DNA from: Trueperaceae bacterium
Lineage (GTDB): Bacteria; Deinococcota; Deinococci; Deinococcales; Trueperaceae
Length of the DNA stretch: 13,818 nt
Assembly: GCA_011390455.1 (NCBI GenBank)
Contig: JAABSI010000078.1
Span: forward strand, 1-13,818
Direction: 5' to 3'
The notes below the pieces were generated by a model, which was not told where the DNA came from, did no database searches, and was given only the letters and a program-made list of their open reading frames with translations. Each line of letters opens with the position of its first letter. Within the stretch, counting starts at the first letter, position 1. Shown piece by piece: positions 1-7,022 of the stretch. Made by a program: the position numbers and the translations under genes.

Positions 1-1
1 G

Positions 2-1069
2 CTCGAGGACGGCGCGGTCTTCCAGACCACGAACGACTCCGAGGTGATGATCAACCTGGTCGCGCGCTACGCCCACCTGTCGCTCGAGGACGCCACCGCG
101 CGCGTCATGGGCGAGCTCGAGGGGGGCTTCGCCGTCGTCCTGATGGACCGCCGGAAGGTGATCGCTCTGCGCGACCGCCACGGCGTGCGTCCGTTGGTGA
201 TCGGCGAGTTGCCGGACGGCGCCGGCCACGTCTTCGCGAGCGAACCGTCCGCGCTGATCCTCATGGGCGCGCGCTTCGTGCGCGACGTGCGCCCGGGCGA
301 GCTCGTCGTGGCCGACGACGACGGTCTGCATGCCCGGCAGGTCTTGGAGCCCGTGCCGACCCCGTGCGCCTTCGAATGGATCTACTTCGCCCGCGGCGAC
401 GGCGCGCTCGACGGCGCCGACGTGCACGCGGCGCGCCTGCGGATGGGGGAGGTGCTCGCCGCCGAGGCGCCGGTCGAGGCCGACGTGGTGGTGGGCGTGC
501 CCGAGTCTGGGCTCGCGGCGGCGCTCGGGTTCGCCCGCGCCTCGGGCATCCCCTTCGACCTCGGCCTCCAGAAGTCGCCGTACGCGGGGCGCACCTTCAT
601 CGCGCCCAACCCGCGCCTGCGCGATCAGAAGGTGCGGCTCAAGCTCGCGCCCACCGGCGCGGTGCGCGGCAAACGTGTGGTCCTGGTGGACGACTCGATC
701 GTGCGCGGGACCACCTCCGGGCGCATCGTCGCGCTGCTGCGCGAAGCCGGCGCGCGCGAGGTGCACTTCCGGGTCTCGAGCCCGCCGATCGCCTACCCGT
801 GCTACTACGGCATCGACACCGCCGCGCGCCAAGAGCTCGCCGCGGCGACGATGACGGTCGCCGAGATCGGCCGCCGCATCGGCGCCGACTCGCTGGCGTT
901 CATCTCGGAGGAGGGGTTGGCGCGTGCGATCGGCATCGGGCGCACGTGCCTGGCGTGCTTCAACGGACGCTACCCGGCCGGCCATCCGGGCGACGACGCC
1001 GAGAAGGAAGGCCTCGAAGAGACCGGCGAAGCGCGCGCCGCGCTCGTTCGGGCCGCCGCCGCCCGCTGA
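2..1069 (+). CDS. purF: Amidophosphoribosyltransferase, 3' part (5' end outside window)
   Basis: PurF catalyses the first committed step of purine synthesis in the cytoplasm, making phosphoribosylamine from PRPP and glutamine. The reading frame is open from base 2, so the gene starts upstream. About 355 residues are visible; the N-terminal part of the glutaminase domain with its catalytic Cys is missing (family length about 470-490). The visible start resembles the FQTTxDxEV region of the glutaminase domain. The phosphoribosyltransferase domain carries the PRPP-binding loop VVLVDDSIVRGTTS from about base 677. Four cysteines match the 4Fe-4S ligands of the Bacillus-type enzyme: codons at 365, 800, 947 and 956 (the last two as CLAC). 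This is therefore probably the iron-sulfur, oxygen-sensitive class. The stop codon lies in the loop of a GC hairpin. A methionine codon at 44 is internal and not the start. Confidence 0.95.
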   Translation, partial: LEDGAVFQTTNDSEVMINLVARYAHLSLEDATARVMGELEGGFAVVLMDRRKVIALRDRHGVRPLVIGELPDGAGHVFASEPSALILMGARFVRDVRPGELVVADDDGLHARQVLEPVPTPCAFEWIYFARGDGALDGADVHAARLRMGEVLAAEAPVEADVVVGVPESGLAAALGFARASGIPFDLGLQKSPYAGRTFIAPNPRLRDQKVRLKLAPTGAVRGKRVVLVDDSIVRGTTSGRIVALLREAGAREVHFRVSSPPIAYPCYYGIDTAARQELAAATMTVAEIGRRIGADSLAFISEEGLARAIGIGRTCLACFNGRYPAGHPGDDAEKEGLEETGEARAALVRAAAAR

Positions 1070-1098
1070 AGGCGGGCGCGCCCGCTGACGGCGGGCGC
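1061..1098. repeat. Tandem 19-bp hairpin repeat over the purF stop codon
   Basis: Two adjacent 19-bp units (1061-1079 and 1080-1098) differ only at one base (A at 1070, C at 1089). Each holds a perfect 6-bp inverted repeat, GCCCGC and GCGGGC, around a 5-nt loop that reads TGAAG or TGACG. The TGA of the first loop is the purF stop codon. The second copy keeps a TGA in the same place. Confidence 0.8.
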
Positions 1099-1119
1099 CC
1101 CATCGTCAGGCGCGCCCGC
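1061..1119. terminator. Possible bidirectional terminator between purF and the glycosyltransferase gene
   Basis: The 36-bp convergent gap is covered by three GC stems: 1061-1077, 1080-1096, and an 8-bp stem of 1091-1098 with 1112-1119. The last has the glycosyltransferase stop codon (1106-1108, minus strand) in its 13-nt loop. The second and third stems share bases, so they exclude each other. No T-run follows on either strand, so termination is inferred from the hairpins and the convergent layout. Confidence 0.45.
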
Positions 1120-1855
1120 GCAGGGCCATCCAGGCGAAGCGCGCGAGCCTCGGCGCCCGGCGCCAGCGTTTCGGGTCGAGGCCGACGCGCCACGCCCACT
1201 CGACGCCCCACCGGCGCGTCCATGCCGGCGTCCGGCGCGCGACGCCCGCGAGGACGTCGAGGGTCCCCCCCACGCCAATCAGGCAGCCGGCGCCGAAGGC
1301 GTCGCGATGCTCGTCCAGGAAGCGCTCCTGCCCCTCGCCGAGGCCGGCGAGCACCAGACCGGCACCGCACGAGCGCACCTCGGCGGCCACGGTCGCGCCC
1401 TCCCGCGCGCGGTCGAAGTAGCCGTGGCGGTGGCCGACGACCACCGTGCCCCAACGCTCGGTCGCCGCGGCGGCGGCCGCTTCGGCGACGCCCGGGCGAC
1501 CGCCCAACAAGAACACCCGGAGCTCGGGGCCACCCGCGGCGAGGAGCGCGAAGGCGAGGTCGACGCCCGGGACCCGACCCGGGAGCGCCACGCCGGCACG
1601 TGCCGCCGCCCAGACGATGCCGACGCCATCGGCGACCGTGAGGTCGGCGCGCGCGAGCGCGAGCGCGAGCTCGGGGTCCCGCGCGGCCTGCACCACGATC
1701 TCGGGGTTGAGGGTCACGACCAGACGCGCGGGCGCCTCCGGAGCGGCCGCGGCGAGGGCCCAGGCACGGGCCCCCTCGAGGTCCACCGGGTGCACGGCGT
1801 GGCCGAGGACCGGCCGAGGCTGGGGCAGCGGCGGGAGGACGACGTCCTTGGGCAT
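1106..1855 (-). CDS. WecG/TagA/CpsF-family glycosyltransferase (GT26)
   Basis: A 249-residue protein of the family that transfers an N-acetylmannosamine-type sugar from its UDP form to a lipid-linked N-acetylglucosamine, for wall teichoic acid, exopolysaccharide or enterobacterial common antigen. Visible motifs: TLNPE at 48-52; a DLTVADGVGIVWAAR-like stretch from 71 with D76 in the place of the proposed catalytic Asp; a VPGVDL turn at 95-100; GVGGTLDVLAG at 194-204. An Arg- and Trp-rich C-terminal tail (GVEWAWRVGLDPKRWRR) matches the basic appendage thought to touch membrane and substrate. No transmembrane segment or signal peptide is seen, as expected for a peripheral membrane enzyme. The ATG at 1855 has no good Shine-Dalgarno sequence, but TAGCGT lies 10 nt upstream. 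No other polysaccharide gene is nearby, so the acceptor and polymer are unknown. Confidence 0.9.
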   Translation of the reverse strand: MPKDVVLPPLPQPRPVLGHAVHPVDLEGARAWALAAAAPEAPARLVVTLNPEIVVQAARDPELALALARADLTVADGVGIVWAAARAGVALPGRVPGVDLAFALLAAGGPELRVFLLGGRPGVAEAAAAAATERWGTVVVGHRHGYFDRAREGATVAAEVRSCGAGLVLAGLGEGQERFLDEHRDAFGAGCLIGVGGTLDVLAGVARRTPAWTRRWGVEWAWRVGLDPKRWRRAPRLARFAWMALRGRA

Positions 1856-1865
1856 GCGGGGGCCG

Positions 1866-1871
1866 ACGCTA
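1866..1871 (-). promoter_or_regulatory. Possible -10 box (TAGCGT) of the glycosyltransferase gene
   Basis: Read on the minus strand, TAGCGT ends 10 nt before the ATG, which would give a leader of only a few bases. No convincing -35 box was found. It shares the 100-bp divergent region with the bshC start. Confidence 0.35.
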
Positions 1872-1944
1872 CCACGCGCGTGCCCGCGCCTCGCTCGACC
1901 CGGTTCGCGTGCAGCGGGCGACGCCTCGGGCGCGGCCCAAGACG

Positions 1945-1950
1945 TACATT
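1945..1950 (+). promoter_or_regulatory. -10 box (TACATT) of a leaderless bshC transcript
   Basis: TACATT is followed by 5 nt and then the GTG start at 1956. There is no Shine-Dalgarno sequence. This is the TANNNT spacing of leaderless Deinococcus genes, and it supports the choice of GTG as start. No clear -35 hexamer is seen. Confidence 0.5.
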
Positions 1951-1955
1951 GGCCC

Positions 1956-3554
1956 GTGCCTTCGAACCCCGCCCCCGCGCCGCACTCGTTCCTCGACGCC
2001 TACCGCGCCGGCGCTCTCGGGGACGCCTTCGCGCTCGCCGCGGACGACCTCGCGGGGGCGCGGGCGACGCCGCGATCGCTCGACCGCGCCCGCCTCGCCG
2101 ACGTCGTGCGCGCCGGGCACGCCCGCTGGGGACTCAAGCCGGCTCAGGATCGCTCGCTGCGGCGGCTCGCCCACCCCGAGTCCCGGGTCGTCGTGACCGG
2201 CCAGCAGGTGGGCTGGCTGCTCGGCCCCACCTACACGCTCTCCAAGGCGGCCACCGCCGTGCGCCTGGCGGCGGAGCTCGACGAGCCCGACCGTCCGGTG
2301 GTGCCCGTCTTCTGGATGGCGACCCAGGACCACGACGTCGCCGAGATGGACCACGCGTGGGTGCTCGGTCGCGACGAACGCCTGCACCAGCTGCGCGTCT
2401 CGATGCCCGAGGGGCCCGCCGTGGGCCGGGCGCGGCTCGCGCCCGGGATCCTGGCGGCCGTCGCCGATCAGCTCCGTGCCATCGATGCGTGTGGCGGGCA
2501 CGGTGGACCGCACGCCGCCGACGTCGCGGCGTGGTTCGAGGACGCGGCCACCGTGCCGGGTGCGACGAGGCCACGCTGGAGCGACGTGTTCGCGCGCCTG
2601 ATGACGTCGTTGCTCGGCGATCACGGGATGCTGGTGCTCGATCCGCTCGATCCCGAGGTCGCGGCGCTCACGCGCGACCGGATCGAGCACGAGCTCGAGG
2701 CCCCCGAGGCGTCGGCCGACCGGATCCGTGCGGCCGGACATCGGCTCGAGGCGCTCGGATGGGCGCCGCAACTCGGGCGCGCCGAGGGCTCGACGAACCT
2801 GTTCGCCGAAGCGCCCGGCGGTGGCCCGCGGGAGCTCGTCCGCGTCGACGGCGACGGCTTCCGGGTCGGCGAGCGGCGCGTGACCAAGGGCGACCTGCAG
2901 GCCTGGCTCGATGCCGACCCCACCGCGCTCACGCCGGCGGCCGGCCTGCGGCCGGTCGTGCAGGACGCGTTGCTTCCCACGGTCGCCTTCGTGGTCGGTC
3001 CGGGCGAGCTGCGCTACCTGGCCCAGCTCCGGGGGGTGTACGACCTGCACCAGGTCCCGATGCCGCTCGCTTGGCCGCGCGCCTCGGCGACCGTGCTGCA
3101 ACCACCGGTGCGGCGCATCCTCGAACGCTTCGAGCTCGACTGGCGGACCGTGCAGCGCGACCCGCAGTGCGTCCGCTACGAGCTCGCGCTCGGTCGGCAC
3201 GGCCACGCGGACGCCTTCGCCGCGGCGCTCGCGACCCTGGAGCGCGAAGCGACGACGCTGCTCGAACGGGTGGACGGCATCGACCCGACGCTGCAGCGCA
3301 CGGTGCGCAAGGGGCGCCAGCACTTCGAGCGGACGGTGCTCAACCTGCGCGACAAGGCGGCGCACGCCCTGGCCCGCCAGGACGACGAGTTGCAGGCGCA
3401 GTTCCGGCGCCTCGAAGCGCACCTGCGCCCCAACGGGGGCCTTCAGGAACGGGTGCTGAGCCCGTTCACCTTCTTCCTGACCCTCGGCGTCGCGCCCGTG
3501 CGCGACGCCTTCCTCACGCTGCCGCCCACCGGCGACCACGCGATCGTGTTCTGA
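1956..3554 (+). CDS. bshC: Putative cysteine ligase BshC (bacillithiol biosynthesis)
   Basis: BshC is thought to add cysteine to glucosaminyl-malate in the last step of bacillithiol synthesis, the low-molecular-weight thiol of Firmicutes and Deinococcota. The 532-residue length fits the family (about 540). Landmarks: VVTGQQVG at 79-86 followed by GPTYTLSKA at 90-98, the nucleotidyltransferase-like core; VPVFWMATQDHD at 116-127; QDALLPTVAFVVGPGELRY at 336-354; a charged helical stretch at about 420-490, probably the coiled coil seen in BshC; and the QERV motif at 497-500 near the C-terminus. The frame is open far upstream, but homology begins at SFLDAY, and a GTG with a TACATT box just before it is the best start. 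bshA and bshB are not in this window. The stop lies 12 bp from the converging guaB stop. Confidence 0.92.
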   Translation: MPSNPAPAPHSFLDAYRAGALGDAFALAADDLAGARATPRSLDRARLADVVRAGHARWGLKPAQDRSLRRLAHPESRVVVTGQQVGWLLGPTYTLSKAATAVRLAAELDEPDRPVVPVFWMATQDHDVAEMDHAWVLGRDERLHQLRVSMPEGPAVGRARLAPGILAAVADQLRAIDACGGHGGPHAADVAAWFEDAATVPGATRPRWSDVFARLMTSLLGDHGMLVLDPLDPEVAALTRDRIEHELEAPEASADRIRAAGHRLEALGWAPQLGRAEGSTNLFAEAPGGGPRELVRVDGDGFRVGERRVTKGDLQAWLDADPTALTPAAGLRPVVQDALLPTVAFVVGPGELRYLAQLRGVYDLHQVPMPLAWPRASATVLQPPVRRILERFELDWRTVQRDPQCVRYELALGRHGHADAFAAALATLEREATTLLERVDGIDPTLQRTVRKGRQHFERTVLNLRDKAAHALARQDDELQAQFRRLEAHLRPNGGLQERVLSPFTFFLTLGVAPVRDAFLTLPPTGDHAIVF

Positions 3555-3566
3555 GCAGCGCGGCCA

Positions 3567-5054
3567 TCACCGCCGGGCGTAGTTCGGCGCGTCCTGCGTG
3601 ATCGTCACGTCGTGGGGGTGCCCCTCGACCAGGCTCGCCTGCGTGATCGTCACGAAGCGCGCGTCCCGCTGGAGCTCCGCGAGCGTTGCGGTGCCGCAGT
3701 ACCCCATCGCGCTTCGCAGCCCGCCGATCACTTGGTACACGACGTCCTCGACCGGTCCCTTGTAGGCCACCATGCCCTCGATGCCCTCCGGGACCAGCTT
3801 CGTGGCGTTCTCCTGGAAGTAGCGGTCGGCCGAGCCACCGGCCATCGCCCCCATGCTCCCCATGCCCCGGTAGGCCTTGTAGCGGCGACCGTCGCGCAGC
3901 AGGTCCTCGCCGGGCGCTTCGCTGGTGCCCGCGAGCATCGAGCCCACCATCACCGAGTCGGCGCCCGCGGCGATCGCCTTGGGCACGTCGCCCGAGTACT
4001 TGATCCCGCCGTCGCCGACGAGCGGGACGCCCGCCGCGTGCGCGACGTCGGCGACCTCGAGGATGGCGCTCAACTGCGGCATCCCGACGCCGGTGACCAC
4101 TCGGGTGGTGCAGATCGAGCCCGGCCCGATGCCGACCTTGATCGCGTCGGCACCGAGCTCGATGAGGTCGCGGGCGGCGTCGGCGGTGGCCACGTTGCCG
4201 GCGACGACGTCGACCGCGAAGCGCCCCTTGAGGAAGACGAGCGCGTCCAAGATGCCTTGGCTGTGCCCGTGGGCGCTGTCGAGCACCAGCGCGTCGACGC
4301 CCGCCTCGACGAGCGCGGTCGCGCGCGCCTCGAGGTCGTGGCTCACGCCGACGGCGGCGGCGACGCGCAGCCGGCCGAGCGCGTCCTTGGCCGCGTCCGG
4401 GTACGCGAGCTTCTTGGTGATGTCCTTGATCGTGATCAGGCCCGACAGCCGGAACGCCTCGTCGACGACGAGCAGCTTCTCGACCTTGGTGCCGCGCAGG
4501 ATCTCGCGGGCCTGCTCGAGCGTGGTCCCGGTGGGCACCGTGATCAGCCCCTCGCTGGTCATCAGCTCCGAGACGCCGCGCGTCATGTCGTCCTCGAAGC
4601 GCAGGTCGCGGTTCGTGAGGATCCCGAGGAGGGTCCCGTCGGGCCCGACGATCGGCACCCCCGAGATGCGGTACTCGGCCATCAGACGATCGGCATCCCC
4701 GATCGTGGCGGTGGGGGGGAGCGTGATCGGGTCGACGATCATGCCCGACTCCGAGCGCTTGACCTTGCGCACCATCTCGGCCTGCGCGTCGACCCCCAGC
4801 TTCTTGTGCACCACGCCGATGCCGCCCTGGCGGGCCATGGCGATGGCCATCTGGGTCTCGGTGACCGTGTCCATGGCCGCAGAGACGAGCGGGACGTTCA
4901 AGGGGACGTTGCGCGAGAAGCGACCGCCGAGCTCGACGTTGGCGGGCAGGACCGCCGAGCGGCGCGGCACCAGGAGGACGTCGTCGAAGGTGAGCGCTTC
5001 GCGCAGGATCTTGGGGTGGGCGGTCGTTCGCGGTTCGCGGGCAATCGTGGTCAT
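3567..5054 (-). CDS. guaB: Inosine-5'-monophosphate dehydrogenase
   Basis: GuaB oxidises IMP to XMP with NAD+, the committed step to guanine nucleotides; cytoplasmic tetramer or octamer. The 495-residue length is normal. The TIM-barrel domain begins with [10 protein letters not shown] at 21-30. It is interrupted by a Bateman module of two CBS domains (about 105-155 and 165-220), which in this family bind adenine or guanine nucleotides. The catalytic loop GPGSICTTR places the nucleophile at C315. The flap has the RY pair at R411-Y412, and GMGSMGAM sits at 397-404. The ATG at 5054 is preceded by AAAGG with a 6-nt spacer, a clear Shine-Dalgarno sequence. The frame stays open upstream to 5558, but that part shows no homology and runs antisense to the neighbouring thioesterase frame's noncoding side. 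The gene follows the thioesterase by 149 bp, so it probably has its own promoter. Confidence 0.97.
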   Translation of the reverse strand: MTTIAREPRTTAHPKILREALTFDDVLLVPRRSAVLPANVELGGRFSRNVPLNVPLVSAAMDTVTETQMAIAMARQGGIGVVHKKLGVDAQAEMVRKVKRSESGMIVDPITLPPTATIGDADRLMAEYRISGVPIVGPDGTLLGILTNRDLRFEDDMTRGVSELMTSEGLITVPTGTTLEQAREILRGTKVEKLLVVDEAFRLSGLITIKDITKKLAYPDAAKDALGRLRVAAAVGVSHDLEARATALVEAGVDALVLDSAHGHSQGILDALVFLKGRFAVDVVAGNVATADAARDLIELGADAIKVGIGPGSICTTRVVTGVGMPQLSAILEVADVAHAAGVPLVGDGGIKYSGDVPKAIAAGADSVMVGSMLAGTSEAPGEDLLRDGRRYKAYRGMGSMGAMAGGSADRYFQENATKLVPEGIEGMVAYKGPVEDVVYQVIGGLRSAMGYCGTATLAELQRDARFVTITQASLVEGHPHDVTITQDAPNYARR

Positions 5055-5203
5055 CGCGGGCCTTTCGTGGGTCGACCGGGGCGCTCGTCGCCGGCCGGGG
5101 GCGGTGGCGGCTGGCGCGCGCACGCCGGCGCCGTCGTTGCGGACGAGCCTAGCACGGCCCCGGTGCGCGTCCCGGGCGGGCTTCGTCGCGTTCGGGCGCG
5201 CCG
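5055..5203 (-). promoter_or_regulatory. guaB: guaB leader and possible extended -10 promoter
   Basis: This 149-bp gap between the thioesterase stop and guaB holds, on the minus strand, TGC-TAGGCT (the hexamer is at 5146-5151), which fits an extended -10 (TGnTANNNT). The implied leader is about 80-85 nt. The GAAAGG Shine-Dalgarno sequence is at 5061-5066. No clear -35 and no riboswitch-like structure was recognised. Confidence 0.4.
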
Positions 5204-5626
5204 TCAGGCGGGCGGCGCACGGCGGCCGGGGACGGGCACGACGAGGCCGGCGATGGCCTCGAGCCATGGGGAGGGGAGGCGCATCGCGGCGCCCGACCGG
5301 GCCGTCGGCACGTGCACGGTGGTCGCCTCGGCGGCCACCGACCCGTCCTCGATCCCGACGATCCGGTACCCGAAGCGCAGGCGCCGCGACCGCGCCTCTT
5401 CCAGCGCGACCTCGATCCGCAGCCGATCGTCGAAGCGCACCGCCCGGCGGTAGCGCACGTCGAGTCCGGTCACGGCGAGCGAGACGCCCTGCGCGTCCAG
5501 CTCGCGGTAGCTCAGGCCCAGGTCGCGCATCCACTCGACTCGGGCGGCCTCGAGCCACACGGCGTACGCGGCGTGGTGGGCGACGCCCATCTGGTCGGTC
5601 TCGGCGAAGCGGACGCGAAGTTCCAT
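5204..5626 (-). CDS. Acyl-CoA thioesterase, YbgC/4-hydroxybenzoyl-CoA thioesterase family
   Basis: A 140-residue single hotdog-fold protein that would hydrolyse an acyl-CoA thioester in the cytoplasm; the substrate cannot be told. The N-terminal signature [15 protein letters not shown] at 7-21 places the catalytic Asp at D11, before the long hotdog helix ([13 protein letters not shown]). Further on, [19 protein letters not shown] at 55-73 is the usual strand pair. One family position differs: the Asn often found in the HxNY part of the signature is Ala20 here. The ATG at 5626 lies 10 nt after the mutY stop. There is no Shine-Dalgarno sequence, but TAGACT stands 7 nt before the ATG. It could be read from that box or by run-through from mutY. 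No Tol-Pal genes are adjacent, so an envelope role as in E. coli YbgC is not supported here. Confidence 0.88.
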   Translation of the reverse strand: MELRVRFAETDQMGVAHHAAYAVWLEAARVEWMRDLGLSYRELDAQGVSLAVTGLDVRYRRAVRFDDRLRIEVALEEARSRRLRFGYRIVGIEDGSVAAEATTVHVPTARSGAAMRLPSPWLEAIAGLVVPVPGRRAPPA

Positions 5627-5633
5627 GCGCTCG

Positions 5634-5639
5634 AGTCTA
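5634..5639 (-). promoter_or_regulatory. -10 box (TAGACT) of a leaderless thioesterase transcript
   Basis: On the minus strand TAGACT is followed by 7 nt and the ATG at 5626. Its first three bases are the mutY stop codon TAG (5637-5639). No Shine-Dalgarno sequence is present. Confidence 0.45.
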
Positions 5640-6683
5640 GCCGCGCGACGGTGGCGGCGGCTCGTCCGGCGGGACGTCGGCGTCGATGCCGTCGCCGTCG
5701 ACCCAGGTGAGGGCACGCCGATCGACCTCCGCCATGCCCAGGCCGGTCCGTTCCCGAACGGTCGCCCACCGGACGACCGCGTCCGCCGGTGGCCGCAGAG
5801 CGACCCAGACGGTGGCCTCGACGAGCCGGTGGCTGAGCCGGTGGACGAAGCGTCCGAGCACACGTCCGCCCTCCGGCGCGCGGTCGCGCCATGGGGGGCC
5901 GTACAACCCGGCCCAGGGGCCGGTGTCGGCGCGGCGCTCGATGGCGAGGAGCACGCCGTCCGGACCCGTGCGCGTGGTCAACCAGGCATGCAGCGCCCAT
6001 GGGCGCGCGGCGGCGCGCGGCCGCGGGCTCGGGTAACGCTCCGGTTCGCCCTCGGCGGCAGCTCGGCAGGCGGGTCGGAGCGGGCAGGCCTCGCAGGCGG
6101 GGCGCCGCGGGGTGCACACGGTCGCGCCCAACTCGACGAGCGCCTCGGCCACGAAGGCGTCGTCCGGACGCGTCGCGCCGGCGAGCAGCAGGTCGGTCAA
6201 GCCACCCGCGACGCGCGCGTCGGTCGGTGCGGGCTCGGCCAGGACGCGGGCGCCCACGCGGCGCACGTTGCCGTCGACCGCGATGCCCGGCACGCCGAAG
6301 GCCTGGGCCGCGATCGCCGCGGCCGTGTACGGACCGATGCCGGGCAGCTGCCGCAGCGCCACGGGATCGGCCGGCAGGCGTCCGCCGTGCTCGGCCACGA
6401 CGACGCGCGCCAAGGCGTGGAGCGCCCGCGCGCGTCGGTAGTAGCCGAGCCCCGACCACGCGTGCAGGACCTCGTCGAGCTCCGCCGCCGCCAGCGACGC
6501 CACGTCGGGGAAGCGCGCGCGGAAGGCGCCCTCGCGCGCGACGACGGTCTCGATGCGGGTCTGCTGGGCCATCGTCTCGACGACCAGCGTCCGGTACGGG
6601 TCGCGCGGCGCGGACCGCGGCCCGACGCGCCAGGGCAACGGTCGCGCCGCCGCGTCGAACCAGGCTCGCAAAGCATCGCGCAC
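5637..6683 (-). CDS. mutY: A/G-specific adenine DNA glycosylase
   Basis: MutY removes adenine mispaired with 8-oxoguanine, preventing G-to-T transversions. The 348-residue protein has the full architecture. The catalytic Glu is E36 in [14 protein letters not shown]. The helix-hairpin-helix is [10 protein letters not shown] at 113-122, and the catalytic Asp is D137 in VDGNVRRV. The 4Fe-4S cluster ligands are C190, C197, C200 and C206, with the C-x6-C-x2-C-x5-C spacing. A C-terminal NUDIX-like domain (about 225-335) that recognises 8-oxoG carries LSH at 283-285, where the Geobacillus enzyme has FSH. The start is the GTG at 6683: an in-frame TAG stands only four codons upstream (TAGGCTTCCGCCGTG), so nothing longer is possible. 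It heads a minus-strand group with the thioesterase and guaB. Confidence 0.96.
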   Translation of the reverse strand: MRDALRAWFDAAARPLPWRVGPRSAPRDPYRTLVVETMAQQTRIETVVAREGAFRARFPDVASLAAAELDEVLHAWSGLGYYRRARALHALARVVVAEHGGRLPADPVALRQLPGIGPYTAAAIAAQAFGVPGIAVDGNVRRVGARVLAEPAPTDARVAGGLTDLLLAGATRPDDAFVAEALVELGATVCTPRRPACEACPLRPACRAAAEGEPERYPSPRPRAAARPWALHAWLTTRTGPDGVLLAIERRADTGPWAGLYGPPWRDRAPEGGRVLGRFVHRLSHRLVEATVWVALRPPADAVVRWATVRERTGLGMAEVDRRALTWVDGDGIDADVPPDEPPPPSRG

Positions 6684-6689
6684 GGCGGA

Positions 6690-6695
6690 AGCCTA
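6690..6695 (-). promoter_or_regulatory. mutY: -10 box (TAGGCT) of a leaderless mutY transcript
   Basis: TAGGCT on the minus strand is followed by 6 nt and the GTG start. The TAG of the box is also the in-frame stop that fixes the start. There is no Shine-Dalgarno sequence and no clear -35. Confidence 0.5.
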
Positions 6696-6921
6696 CCCGG
6701 ACCCGGCCCCGGCGGCGGTCGCGCCGCGCTCCGGGCGCGCCGTGCTCGGCCGACTCCGATCCGGTGCGGCCCACCCGTGTGCGCTAACGAAACGAAAGCA
6801 AACGACCGACTTCGCCATCCGCTGCGCCGTGGCGTCCAGGTTCGGACGACGACTCGTAAGCCGCTGGAAGGAGCGTCGAGAATATCGTCCAGAGCGTCGA
6901 TACGGCGTGTTCGTCCAAACC
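6696..6921. other. Noncoding divergent region between mutY and lysW
   Basis: No gene is supported here. The mutY-proximal part (to about 6780) is very GC-rich. From about 6780 the base composition drops in G+C, with A-rich patches such as AACGAAACGAAAGC, which is typical of a regulatory region. It holds the 9-bp direct repeat described separately and three copies of CGTCCA (6833-6838, 6886-6891, 6912-6917). Open frames that cross it show no recognisable protein sequence. Confidence 0.6.
6871..6900 (+). repeat. Direct repeat GAGCGTCGA, 21-bp period, upstream of the lys promoter
   Basis: GAGCGTCGA occurs at 6871-6879 and again at 6892-6900. The 21-bp period, two helical turns, would put both copies on the same face of the DNA. 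They lie 21-51 bp upstream of the -35 box of lysW, where an activator or repressor could sit. The binding protein is unknown. Confidence 0.4.
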
Positions 6922-6951
6922 TTGACGGCGCCCGTACGCAGCGACTACCAT
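6922..6951 (+). promoter_or_regulatory. Probable sigma-70 promoter of the lysW operon
   Basis: TTGACG (6922-6927), an 18-nt spacer and TACCAT (6946-6951) make the best -35/-10 pair in the window. Transcription would start near 6958, giving a leader of about 65 nt. The leader can form a hairpin from GCGCCG (6961-6966) and CGGCGC (6984-6989). No T-run follows it. Confidence 0.6.
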
Positions 6952-7010
6952 GCGCGGGTTGCGCCGGACGACCCACCACGGTACGGCGCCAGACTTACGA
7001 AGCGAAACCC

Positions 7011-7017
7011 AAGGAGG
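7011..7017 (+). promoter_or_regulatory. lysW: Strong Shine-Dalgarno sequence of lysW
   Basis: AAGGAGG with a 5-nt spacer before the ATG at 7023 is the strongest ribosome-binding site in the window. It fits a carrier protein needed in excess over its enzymes, and it fixes the lysW start. Confidence 0.85.
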
Positions 7018-7022
7018 CCCCC

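Noticed and set aside
1446..1955. Extension of bshC upstream in the same open frame.
   Set aside because: It would run antisense through the glycosyltransferase gene and has no BshC homology; GTG at 1956 with a TANNNT box is better.
1869..3539. Long open frames opposite real genes, such as minus-strand 1869-3539 and plus-strand 3612-5453.
   Set aside because: They are mirror frames of bshC and guaB caused by high GC at third positions, with low-complexity Arg/Gly/His-rich translations.
5055..5558. Extension of guaB upstream in the same open frame (to about 5558).
   Set aside because: The extra sequence is Arg/Ala/Pro-rich with no homology and overlaps the thioesterase gene in another frame; the ATG at 5054 has a Shine-Dalgarno sequence.
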